A stretch of DNA of 7,220 bases from Actinomycetota bacterium. GTDB taxonomy: Bacteria > Actinomycetota > Actinomycetes > JACCUZ01. The DNA is taken from assembly GCA_030841195.1 (NCBI GenBank), contig JAVEDA010000299.1:1-7220 (forward strand). The letters run 5' to 3'. Position 1 is the first letter of the stretch. Every line of letters starts with the position of its first letter. A program made the position numbers and the translations under genes. Positions 1-5,726 of this stretch are shown in pieces. The notes below the pieces were generated by a model. It was not told the DNA's origin and ran no database searches. It was given only the letters and a program-made list of their open reading frames with translations.

Positions 1-1
1 C

Positions 2-34
2 GCCGACCCACGCGGCTTCCCGTGGCGGGACTGA
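2..34 (+). CDS. Possible last codons of an upstream gene (partial)
   Basis: Reading from base 2 gives ten codons ending in TGA at 32-34 (peptide ADPRGFPWRD). The codons are GC-rich and the stop lies 29 bases before the ffh start, which would suit the 3' end of a co-directional gene. In many actinobacteria the gene before ffh is glnD (PII uridylyltransferase), but nothing in these ten residues identifies it. The stretch is too short to separate from chance. Confidence 0.2.
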   Translation, partial: ADPRGFPWRD

Positions 35-57
35 CCCTCAGGTTGCCCGGATAGGCT
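31..57 (+). promoter_or_regulatory. Candidate promoter for a leaderless ffh transcript
   Basis: A TANNNT-type -10 hexamer, TAGGCT, lies at 52-57, and its end is 6 bases before the GTG start at 64. That distance is typical of actinobacterial leaderless transcripts. A weak -35-like CTGACC sits at 31-36, giving a short 15-base spacer. No Shine-Dalgarno sequence precedes the GTG, which agrees with leaderless initiation. This is inference from motif and spacing only. Confidence 0.35.
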
Positions 58-63
58 GGCCAG

Positions 64-1608
64 GTGTTCGCCACCCTCTCGGACCGCCTGGCCGCTTCGT
101 TCAAGAACCTGCGCGGCAAGGGCAAGCTCACCGACGCCGACATCGACGCCACGACCCGCGAGATCCGGGTCGCGCTGCTCGAGGCCGACGTCGCGCTGCC
201 CGTCGTCAAGGACTTCATCGCGGCCGTGCGCGAGCGGGCCCGGGGCGCCGAGGTCAGTCAGGCGCTGAACCCGGCGCAGCAGATCGTCAAGATCGTCGAC
301 GAGGAGCTCGTCACCATCCTCGGCGGGGAGACCCGTCGGCTGCGTTTCGCCAAGACGCCGCCGTCGGTGATCATGCTGGCCGGCCTGCAGGGCTCCGGCA
401 AGACGACCCTGGCAGGCAAGCTGGCCCACTGGCTCAAGGGCCAGGGCCACGCCCCGGTGCTGGTCGCAGCCGACCTGCAGCGGCCCAATGCCGTGACCCA
501 GCTGCAGGTGGTCGGCGAGCGGGCCGGTGTCCCGGTGTTCGCTCCGGAGCCGGGCAACGGCGTCGGCGACCCCGTTGCGGTGGCCAGGCAGGCGATCGAG
601 CACGCGAAGCAGAAGATGTTCGACGTCGTCATCGTCGACACAGCGGGCCGCCTGGGTGTCGACGCCGAGCTGATGCAGCAGGCCGCCGACATCCGCGACG
701 CGGTGAACCCGGACGAGATCCTGTTCGTCGTCGACGCGATGATCGGCCAGGACGCCGTCACGACCGCGCAGGCCTTCCTCGACGGCGTGGGCTTCGACGG
801 CGTTGTGCTCACCAAGCTCGACGGCGACGCCCGCGGTGGTGCGGCCCTCTCCGTAGCGAAGGTCACCGGCCGGCAGGTGATGTTCGCGTCCAACGGCGAG
901 AAGCTCGACGACTTCGACACCTTCCACCCCGACCGGATGGCCCAGCGCATCCTCGGCATGGGTGACGTGCTCACCCTGATCGAGCAGGCCGAGAAGGCGT
1001 TCGACAAGGACCAGGCCGAGGAGATGGCGGCCAAGTTCGGCCGCGGCGACGACTTCACCTTCGAGGACTTCCTCGCGCAGATGGAGAGCGTCCGCAAGAT
1101 GGGCTCGATGTCGAAGCTGCTCGGGATGCTCCCGGGCATGGGCGCGATGCGCGAGCAGATCGAGAACATCGACGAGCGCGAGGTCGACCGCACCACCGCG
1201 ATCATCAAGTCGATGACGCCCGAGGAGCGCCGCAACCACAAGATCCTCAACGGCTCGCGCCGGCAGCGCATCGCGAAGGGCTCCGGCCGCGAGGTGTCCG
1301 ACGTCAACGCGCTGGTCGAGCGGTTCACCGAGGCGCAGAAGATGATGCGCCAGCTCGCGGCCGGCGGCGGCATGCCGGGGATGCCGAACATGCCGGGCAT
1401 GCCGGGGATGGGCCGCGGCAAGAAGGCCAAGGGCAAGGCGGTCGCACCGAAGAAGGCCAAGGGCGGCCGGTCCGGCAACCCGGCCAAGCGGGCGATCGAG
1501 CAGCGGCAGTGGGAGGCCCGCCAGTCCGGGGAGGGCGTTCCTGATTTGCCAGAGGACTTCCAGCTGCCCGACGAGCTCAAGGGCCTGCTCCCGCCCGGCT
1601 CCCGCTGA
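64..1608 (+). CDS. ffh: Signal recognition particle protein Ffh (SRP54 GTPase)
   Basis: Ffh binds 4.5S RNA and hydrophobic signal sequences of nascent chains, and docks with the receptor FtsY by paired GTP hydrolysis to deliver ribosomes to the Sec translocon. The 514-residue product shows the whole family layout. An N-domain helical bundle spans about 1-90. The G domain has a P-loop GLQGSGKTT (107-115), DLQRP (137-141), DTAGR (192-196) and TKLDGDARGG (250-259). The M domain spans about 326-434 and carries the RNA-binding stretch ILNGSRRQRIAKGSG (395-409 approximately). A Met-Pro-Gly repeat (about 435-450) and a basic tail rich in KKAKG follow; such tails are common in actinobacteria. The GTG start is chosen because MFATLSDRL matches the conserved N-terminus. 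There is no clear Shine-Dalgarno. The next gene begins 2 bases after the stop. Identity is essentially certain. Confidence 0.98.
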   Translation: MFATLSDRLAASFKNLRGKGKLTDADIDATTREIRVALLEADVALPVVKDFIAAVRERARGAEVSQALNPAQQIVKIVDEELVTILGGETRRLRFAKTPPSVIMLAGLQGSGKTTLAGKLAHWLKGQGHAPVLVAADLQRPNAVTQLQVVGERAGVPVFAPEPGNGVGDPVAVARQAIEHAKQKMFDVVIVDTAGRLGVDAELMQQAADIRDAVNPDEILFVVDAMIGQDAVTTAQAFLDGVGFDGVVLTKLDGDARGGAALSVAKVTGRQVMFASNGEKLDDFDTFHPDRMAQRILGMGDVLTLIEQAEKAFDKDQAEEMAAKFGRGDDFTFEDFLAQMESVRKMGSMSKLLGMLPGMGAMREQIENIDEREVDRTTAIIKSMTPEERRNHKILNGSRRQRIAKGSGREVSDVNALVERFTEAQKMMRQLAAGGGMPGMPNMPGMPGMGRGKKAKGKAVAPKKAKGGRSGNPAKRAIEQRQWEARQSGEGVPDLPEDFQLPDELKGLLPPGSR

Positions 1609-1610
1609 CC

Positions 1611-2705
1611 GTGAGCCCGGTCCCACCGCTGCACCTGCGCGCCGTCGTACTCCCCGACGGTGAGCAGCGCGACCTGTGGGTCGACGAGCACGGCCTGGTC
1701 CGCGACGAGCCCGTCGCCGGCGCTGAGTCGCTCGCCGACCGGGGCTGGGTGCTGCCGGGGCTGGTCGACGCGCACTGCCACGTCGGGCTGGACGAGCACG
1801 GCGGGGTGGACGAGGCGACCACCCAGGCGCAGGCGCTGGCCGACCGCGACGCCGGTGCGCTGCTGCTGCGCGACGCCGGCGTACCGGTCGACACGCACTG
1901 GATGGACGCCCGCGACGACCTGCCGCGCGTGGTCCGGGCGGGTCGGCACATCGCCCGCAGCCGCCGCTACATCCGCAACTACGGTGCCGAGATCGAGCCG
2001 GCCGCCCTGGTGGCGGAGGTCGAGACCCAGGCGGCTCGCGGCGACGGTTGGGTCAAGCTGGTCGGCGACTGGATCGACCGTGACGCCGGTGACCTGACGC
2101 CGTGCTGGCCCGCAGACGTCGCGGCCGCTGCGATCGCCCGCGCCCACCAGCTCGGCGTCCGGGTGACCGCGCACTCCTTCGGCGAGCAGTCGGTCGCCGA
2201 GCTGGTGGCCGCCGGCATCGACTGCATCGAGCACGGCACCGGCCTTACCGACGGCGTGGTGGCCGAGATGGCCCGCCGGGGCACCGCGCTGGTGCCTACC
2301 CGGGTGCAGATCGACAACTTCCCGGCGTACGCCGAGCAGGGTGGGGCGAAATTCCCCGCGTACGGCGCCCACATGCGCGACCTGCACGCCCGCTGCGACG
2401 CCACGCTCCGCTCGGCCCACGAGGCCGGCGTCCCCATCTACACGGGCACCGATGCCGGGGGAGTGCTGCCGCACGGGCTGGTCGGCCGCGAGGTGCTGGC
2501 CCTGCACGAGAAGGTGGGCCTGTCGACGGTCGACGCGTTGGCATCGGCGTCCTGGGCGGCCCGCGACTGGCTGGGCCGGCCTGGGCTCGGCGCCGGCGAC
2601 CCGGCCGACCTGGTGGTCTACGACGCCGACCCTCGGTCCGACCTGCGCGCCCTGGCCCATCCGCGCGCCGTCGTCCTGCGCGGCCGCGTCGTCGCGGGCG
2701 GCTGA
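1611..2705 (+). CDS. Amidohydrolase-superfamily protein (imidazolonepropionase/prolidase-like)
   Basis: This is a 364-residue metal-dependent hydrolase of the amidohydrolase superfamily, predicted cytoplasmic because no signal peptide or membrane segment is visible. Visible ligands are the HxH pair in VDAHCHVG (H55, H57) after strand 1, a lysine in WVKLVGDW (K149) that could be the carbamylated bridging residue, H188 in VTAHSFGE, H208 in CIEHGTG, and D281 in YTGTDAGG. A C-terminal beta-sandwich piece (GDPADLVVYDADP, 329-341) is typical of HutI-like and Xaa-Pro dipeptidase members. All catalytic residues appear intact, so it should be active, but the substrate cannot be deduced. The GTG start lies 2 bases after the ffh stop without a Shine-Dalgarno sequence, suggesting co-transcription and translation by coupling or reinitiation. 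I know of no direct role for such an enzyme in SRP function. Confidence 0.88.
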   Translation: MSPVPPLHLRAVVLPDGEQRDLWVDEHGLVRDEPVAGAESLADRGWVLPGLVDAHCHVGLDEHGGVDEATTQAQALADRDAGALLLRDAGVPVDTHWMDARDDLPRVVRAGRHIARSRRYIRNYGAEIEPAALVAEVETQAARGDGWVKLVGDWIDRDAGDLTPCWPADVAAAAIARAHQLGVRVTAHSFGEQSVAELVAAGIDCIEHGTGLTDGVVAEMARRGTALVPTRVQIDNFPAYAEQGGAKFPAYGAHMRDLHARCDATLRSAHEAGVPIYTGTDAGGVLPHGLVGREVLALHEKVGLSTVDALASASWAARDWLGRPGLGAGDPADLVVYDADPRSDLRALAHPRAVVLRGRVVAGG

Positions 2706-2709
2706 ACCC

Positions 2710-2791
2710 GCCACCCCAAGATCAACTGGACGCTCTCGCACCAGACACGCCGCACGAGTGGTGCGTCGGCGTCCAAAGGATCTTGGGTGGC
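2710..2791. repeat. Long imperfect inverted repeat (27-bp stem) in the gap before rpsP
   Basis: The left arm 2710-2733 pairs with the right arm 2769-2791: 20 base pairs, one bulged C at 2717 and a 3x3 internal loop (2724-2726 against 2776-2778). After a short mismatch (2734-2736 against 2766-2768), CGCACCA (2737-2743) pairs perfectly with TGGTGCG (2759-2765), leaving a 15-base apical loop (2744-2758). The structure begins 4 bases after the amidohydrolase stop. There is no T-run after it, so it is not a standard intrinsic terminator. It could still stop or stabilise transcripts, or be a copy of a dispersed palindromic (REP/MITE-like) element. No convincing target-site duplication is visible. 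Confidence 0.8.
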
Positions 2792-2796
2792 CGCGA

Positions 2797-2827
2797 TTTC
2801 GGCTGGTGGGGGCCGGTCTGGCATGAT
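2797..2827 (+). promoter_or_regulatory. Candidate rpsP operon promoter
   Basis: CATGAT at 2822-2827 matches the -10 consensus at five of six positions. It is preceded by TG at 2819-2820, forming an extended -10 (TGGCATGAT). The -35 region around 2797-2803 (TTTCGGC) is only a weak match at an acceptable 17-18 base distance. The placement just after the hairpin and about 130 bases before rpsP suits a main promoter for the ribosomal operon. Predicted from sequence only. Confidence 0.45.
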
Positions 2828-2833
2828 GGCGCG

Positions 2834-2957
2834 CTGTACCCGGCGTACGGCGGACCCTCTCATCCGCTGCGTGCCGCGTCCCCCGGCCGGCACCGACCAC
2901 ACCCCCACGTGGCCCGGCGCCGCCACCCGCATGCGAGAAGCAGGAGCTTCATCAACC
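2834..2957 (+). promoter_or_regulatory. GC-rich structured 5' leader of rpsP
   Basis: If transcription starts about 7 bases after the -10, rpsP has a leader of about 124 bases. It contains GTGCCG (2871-2876), which can pair with CGGCAC (2888-2893), and GTGGC (2909-2913), which can pair with GCCAC (2922-2926). The second hairpin ends 15 bases before the AGGAG Shine-Dalgarno at 2942-2946. I recognise no known riboswitch or ribosomal leader family. A role in autogenous control is possible but unproven, and short GC-rich stems arise easily by chance in DNA like this. Confidence 0.3.
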
Positions 2958-3557
2958 GTGGCAGTCAAGATCAAGCTGATGCGCATGGGCAAGATCCGTG
3001 CACCGTACTACCGCATCGTCGTCGCCGACGCGCGCACCAAGCGTGACGGTCGGGCGATCGAGGAGATCGGGAAGTACCACCCCACCCAGGAGCCCTCGCT
3101 GATCGAGGTCGACTCCGAGCGGGCCCAGTACTGGCTGTCCGTCGGCGCTCAGCCGACTGAGCCGGTCGCGGCGATCCTCAAGGTGACCGGGGACTGGCAG
3201 AAGTTCAAGGGCCTGCCGGGCCAGGAGGGCACCCTGCGGGTCGCCGAGCCGAAGACCGACAAGAAGACGATCTTCGAGGCAGCTGCCAAGGAGTCCGCGG
3301 GCGAGCCCAAGGACGGCGCCACCACGCCGAAGAAGCGGGCCGCCAAGAAGGCCGCCCCCGCCGAGGCCAAGCCCGCCGAGGCCAAGGTCGACGCTCCCAC
3401 CGAGGAGGTCGTCGCCGAGGCAGTCGAGGCCGCCCCCGCCGAGGCCCCGGCCGCCGAGGCGATCGAGGCCGCTCCCGTCGAGACGCCCGAGGCCGCTCCC
3501 GCCGAGGAGACAGTCACCGAAGAGCCGAAGACCGAGGCTCCGAAGGACGAGGCCTAG
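2958..3557 (+). CDS. rpsP: 30S ribosomal protein S16 with long acidic C-terminal tail
   Basis: S16 is an early-binding 30S protein that helps fold the 5' and central domains of 16S rRNA. Residues 1-85 are the complete S16 fold: VAVKIKLMRMGKIRAPYYRIVV at the start, DGRAIEEIGKYHP (30-42), then a segment ending in DWQKFKGLPG (79-88). The protein is 199 residues, far longer than the usual 80-90. After about residue 86 comes a linker with a basic patch (PKKRAAKKA, 124-132), then an Ala/Glu/Pro-rich acidic low-complexity tail. Actinobacterial S16 proteins are often extended, but this one is long. GTG at 2958 is chosen because it gives the conserved N-terminus and has AGGAG 11 bases upstream. In-frame ATGs at 2823, 2826 and 2931 would add residues not found in the family. 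It is the first gene of the operon. Confidence 0.96.
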   Translation: MAVKIKLMRMGKIRAPYYRIVVADARTKRDGRAIEEIGKYHPTQEPSLIEVDSERAQYWLSVGAQPTEPVAAILKVTGDWQKFKGLPGQEGTLRVAEPKTDKKTIFEAAAKESAGEPKDGATTPKKRAAKKAAPAEAKPAEAKVDAPTEEVVAEAVEAAPAEAPAAEAIEAAPVETPEAAPAEETVTEEPKTEAPKDEA

Positions 3558-3560
3558 TCC

Positions 3561-3800
3561 ATGCTCGAGGAAGCCCTCGAGCACCTGGTCCGCGGCATCG
3601 TCGACCACCCGGACGAGGTGTCGGTGACGGACCGCAACGGCCGCCGCGGCCGCACCCTCGAGGTGCGGGTGCACCCCGAGGACCTCGGCAAGGTGATCGG
3701 CCGGGCCGGCCGCACCGCCAAGGCACTGCGCACCGTGATCGGGGCCCTCGGCCCCGGTCGCGGCGTCCGCGTCGACTTCCTCGACGTCGACGAGCGCTAG
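3561..3800 (+). CDS. khpA: KH-domain RNA-binding protein KhpA
   Basis: This small 79-residue protein consists of one KH domain. The diagnostic loop is in DLGKVIGRAGRTAKALRTVI, with GRAG at 47-50 between two helices, followed by a final strand (GVRVDFLDVDE). KhpA proteins bind RNA broadly, partner KhpB (Jag/EloR) in many Gram-positive bacteria, and affect cell elongation and division. The conserved position between rpsP and rimM supports the call and suggests production alongside ribosome-assembly factors. The ATG lies 3 bases after the rpsP stop, with a GAGG Shine-Dalgarno (3549-3552) inside the rpsP end, so translational coupling is likely. Length is normal and nothing appears missing. Confidence 0.93.
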   Translation: MLEEALEHLVRGIVDHPDEVSVTDRNGRRGRTLEVRVHPEDLGKVIGRAGRTAKALRTVIGALGPGRGVRVDFLDVDER

Positions 3801-3828
3801 GCCGGCCGAGCCCGGACAGGTCGCCGTC

Positions 3829-4362
3829 ATGGAGGTCGTGCTCGCCCGGATCGGCCGCCCGCACGGCATCCGCGGCGAGGTGTCGGTCGAGGTGCGCACC
3901 GACGACCCCGACGGCAGGCTCGCACCGGGGACGACGCTGCGCACCGAGCCGGCCTCGGTCGGGCCGCTCACCATCGCCGACGGCTGGGTGCACTCGGGCC
4001 GGCTGATCCTGCGATTCGAGGGGTACGACGGTCGCGGCGCCGCCGAGGGCCTGCGCAACGTGCTGCTCGTGGCCGACGTCGACCCGACCGAGCGGCCCGA
4101 GGACCCCGACGAGTACTACGACCACCAGCTGGTCGGGCTCAGCGTGCGCACCGTCGACGGCGAGCCGGTGGGCGAGCTGGCCGAGGTGCTGCACCTGCCG
4201 GGCCAGGACGTGCTCGCGGTCCGGCGGGCGGACGGGACCGAGGCGCTGGTGCCGTTCGTGGCGGCCATGGTGCCCAGCGTCGACCTCGAGGCCGGCCTGG
4301 TGCTGGTCGACCCGCCGCCCGGCCTGCTGACCGACGTACCCACCGACGTACCAGAGGACTGA
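3829..4362 (+). CDS. rimM: Ribosome maturation factor RimM
   Basis: RimM binds S19 in the 30S head and helps late 16S rRNA processing and assembly. The 177-residue product has both domains. The N-terminal RimM beta-barrel begins VVLARIGRPHGIRGEV (3-18), the family signature, and runs to about residue 85. The C-terminal PRC-barrel starts at DEYYDHQLVGLSV (94-106) and ends LVPFVAAMVPSVDLEAG (140-156) and VDPPPGLL (160-167). The start is ATG with an AGG at 3818-3820, 8 bases upstream. It lies 28 bases after khpA and one base before trmD. The last residues are a small duplication, TDVPTDVPED, from an 11-base direct repeat. The AGAGGA at 4353-4358 inside its end serves trmD. Confidence 0.96.
   Translation: MEVVLARIGRPHGIRGEVSVEVRTDDPDGRLAPGTTLRTEPASVGPLTIADGWVHSGRLILRFEGYDGRGAAEGLRNVLLVADVDPTERPEDPDEYYDHQLVGLSVRTVDGEPVGELAEVLHLPGQDVLAVRRADGTEALVPFVAAMVPSVDLEAGLVLVDPPPGLLTDVPTDVPED
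4330..4352 (+). repeat. Two-copy 11-base direct repeat at the end of rimM
   Basis: ACCGACGTACC occurs at 4330-4340 and again at 4342-4352, a 12-base period that keeps the reading frame and encodes TDVP twice. It lies after the PRC-barrel, in a tail likely to tolerate length changes. It looks like a small replication-slippage duplication. Confidence 0.7.
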
Positions 4363-4363
4363 C

Positions 4364-5185
4364 GTGCGCCTCGACGTCGTCACGATCTTCCCGGACTACC
4401 TGGCACCGCTGCGGCTGTCGCTGATCGGGCGGGCCGTCGACGACGGGCTGATCGACCTGCGGGTGCACGACCTGCGCACCTGGACCAGCGACCGGCACCG
4501 GACCGTCGACGGCTCCCCGTACGGCGGGGGGCCGGGCATGCTGATGCGGCCGGAGCCGTGGGGCGACGCCCTCGACGCGGTCTGCAGGCAAGCGGCCGAC
4601 GGCTCCGAGGCGCACGCCCCGCGCATCCTGGTGCCCACGCCGGGCGGGCGGCCGTTCGGCCAGGCGATGGCGCACGAGCTGTCGGCCGAGCCCTGGCTCG
4701 TCTTCGCCTGCGGGCGCTACGAGGGCATCGACGCCAGGGTGCTCGACGAGGCCGCCGGGCACGGCCGGGTGGACGAGATCTCGCTCGGCGACTACGTGCT
4801 CAACGGCGGCGAGGTAGCCGTGCTCGTCGTCGTCGAGGCGGTGGCCCGGTTGCTGCCCGGCGTGATCGGCAACGCCGAGTCGCTGGTCGAGGAGTCGCAC
4901 GCCGTGGCGTCCGGCGGTCTGCTCGAGGCGCCGGGGTACACCAAGCCGGCGTCCTGGCGGGGCCGCGACGTCCCCGACGTGCTGCTGTCCGGCGACCACG
5001 CCCGAATCGCCCGCTGGCGGCGGGACGAGTCGCTGCGCCGGACCGCCGAGCGCCGGCCGGACCTGGTCGCCCGGCTCGACCCCGCCGCGCTGGACCGCCA
5101 GGACCTGGCCACGCTGGCCGCGCTGGGCTGGGCCACGGCCGAGGACGGACGATTGGCCCGGGTCGCCGGGCCTGTGGCAGACTGA
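4364..5185 (+). CDS. trmD: tRNA (guanine37-N1)-methyltransferase TrmD
   Basis: TrmD uses S-adenosylmethionine to methylate N1 of G37 next to the anticodon, preventing +1 frameshifts. The 273-residue protein has the SPOUT trefoil-knot signatures: DGSPYGGGPGM (49-59), LVPTPGGRPFGQ (89-100), FACGRYEGIDARV (114-126) and EISLGDYVLNGGE (138-150). The C-terminal tRNA-binding part has YTKP (192-195), LLSGDHARIARWR (207-219) and RRPDL (230-234). R162 in RLLPGV matches the catalytic Arg154 of the E. coli/H. influenzae enzymes. The proposed base Asp169 falls on E177 (VEESH) in this protein, a conservative but unexpected change. The GTG start has AGAGGA 5 bases upstream and follows the rimM stop by one base, implying tight coupling. 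A candidate rplS promoter overlaps its last codons. Confidence 0.96.
   Translation: MRLDVVTIFPDYLAPLRLSLIGRAVDDGLIDLRVHDLRTWTSDRHRTVDGSPYGGGPGMLMRPEPWGDALDAVCRQAADGSEAHAPRILVPTPGGRPFGQAMAHELSAEPWLVFACGRYEGIDARVLDEAAGHGRVDEISLGDYVLNGGEVAVLVVVEAVARLLPGVIGNAESLVEESHAVASGGLLEAPGYTKPASWRGRDVPDVLLSGDHARIARWRRDESLRRTAERRPDLVARLDPAALDRQDLATLAALGWATAEDGRLARVAGPVAD
5153..5183 (+). promoter_or_regulatory. Candidate internal promoter for rplS, inside the trmD 3' end
   Basis: TTGGCC (5153-5158) resembles a -35 element. CAGACT (5178-5183), preceded by TG at 5175-5176, resembles an extended -10 of the actinobacterial TANNNT type. The 19-base spacer is slightly long. The 128-base gap before rplS contrasts with the tight spacing of the preceding genes and fits an extra promoter giving L19 at ribosomal-protein level while TrmD stays low. 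Inferred from sequence. Confidence 0.4.
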
Positions 5186-5204
5186 CCCACTGCTCCGCAC
5201 CGCG

Positions 5205-5230
5205 CGCGCCCCCGCCACAGGGAGGGCGCG
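5205..5230 (+). other. Stem-loop in the rplS leader
   Basis: CGCGCCC (5205-5211) pairs perfectly with GGGCGCG (5224-5230). Two more C-G pairs form if A5223 is bulged out, giving a 9-bp stem and a 7-base loop (5214-5220). A smaller hairpin, CCCAC (5269-5273) with GTGGG (5277-5281), follows. There is no T-run, so a terminator is unlikely. It may be an attenuating or stabilising element between trmD and rplS. No known leader family is recognised. Confidence 0.45.
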
Positions 5231-5313
5231 ACCGCACGGCCACCGGAGCGGGACGAGACAACTCCACCCCCACACCGTGGGTGACCTGTGGCACCGCGAG
5301 AGAAGAGACCACG

Positions 5314-5673
5314 ATGCAGACGCTGGACGCCCTCGACGACGCCTCGAAGCGCTCGGACATCCCCGAGTTCCGCCCCGGCGACACCTTGAAGGTCCACGTC
5401 AAGGTCATCGAGGGCACTCGCTCCCGCATCCAGGTCTTCCAGGGCGTGGCGATCCGCCGCCAGGGCGCCGGTGTGCGCGAGACCTTCACGGTCCGCAAGG
5501 TCAGCTTCGGCGTCGGCGTGGAGCGCACCTTCCCGGTGCACACCCCGGTGATCGACAAGATCGAGGTCGTGACCCGCGGCGACGTCCGCCGGGCCAAGCT
5601 CTACTACCTGCGTGAGCTGCGCGGCAAGGCCGCGAAGATCAAGGAGCGCCGCGACACCCCTGTCGCCCGCTGA
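5314..5673 (+). CDS. rplS: 50S ribosomal protein L19
   Basis: L19 sits at the 30S-50S interface and contributes to an intersubunit bridge. The 119-residue protein matches the family's normal length of about 115-120. Visible conserved blocks are FRPGDTLKVHVKVIEG (19-34), RIQVFQGVAIRRQG (38-51), ETFTVRKVSFGVGVERTFP (56-74) and GDVRRAKLYYLRELRGKAAK (89-108), all basic and typical. The reading frame stays open far upstream through trmD, but ATG at 5314 is chosen because it gives the conserved N-terminus (MQTLDALDDAS) and has a purine-rich AGAAGAG (5301-5307) 6 bases before it. It closes the rpsP-khpA-rimM-trmD-rplS series, and the first signal peptidase gene follows after 53 bases. Confidence 0.97.
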   Translation: MQTLDALDDASKRSDIPEFRPGDTLKVHVKVIEGTRSRIQVFQGVAIRRQGAGVRETFTVRKVSFGVGVERTFPVHTPVIDKIEVVTRGDVRRAKLYYLRELRGKAAKIKERRDTPVAR

Positions 5674-5675
5674 CC

Positions 5676-5691
5676 GCTCGACCGGACGAGC
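5676..5691 (+). other. Small hairpin just after rplS
   Basis: GCTCG (5676-5680) pairs with CGAGC (5687-5691) around a 6-base loop, starting 2 bases after the rplS stop. The stem is short and has no T-run. It may mildly attenuate read-through into the signal peptidase genes or protect the mRNA end, but it could also be chance. Confidence 0.25.
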
Positions 5692-5726
5692 TCCGGGGAC
5701 GTGAAGAGCAGGACCAGCCGCCGCCC

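Noticed and set aside
8..25. CCACG/CGTGG hairpin at the left edge, considered as a terminator of the upstream gene.
   Set aside because: The stem is only 5 bp with an 8-base loop and no T-run, and it would lie inside the possible upstream coding end.
1366..1413. Tandem ATGCCGGGG-like units near the end of ffh, considered as a possible mobile or iteron repeat.
   Set aside because: They encode the Met-Pro-Gly stretch of the M-domain tail, a normal feature of Ffh proteins.
258..2900. Very long open frame (880 codons) on the - strand, opposite ffh and the amidohydrolase gene.
   Set aside because: High-GC coding DNA often leaves the opposite strand free of stops. The translation is Arg/Ser/Pro-rich, matches no family I recognise, and overlaps two certain genes.
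2823..2957. N-terminal extension of S16 from in-frame ATGs at 2823, 2826 or 2931.
   Set aside because: The extension has no family counterpart, overlaps the candidate promoter, and GTG 2958 gives the exact conserved N-terminus with a Shine-Dalgarno.
2952..4058. Long - strand open frame (368 codons) opposite rpsP, khpA and rimM, with Gly/Leu-rich repeats.
   Set aside because: The Gly/Leu repeats mirror the Ala/Glu/Pro tail of S16 read on the other strand; it is a shadow.
4558..5313. Upstream open extension of the L19 frame through trmD.
   Set aside because: It is Arg/Gly/Ala-rich shadow sequence of trmD; L19 begins at ATG 5314.
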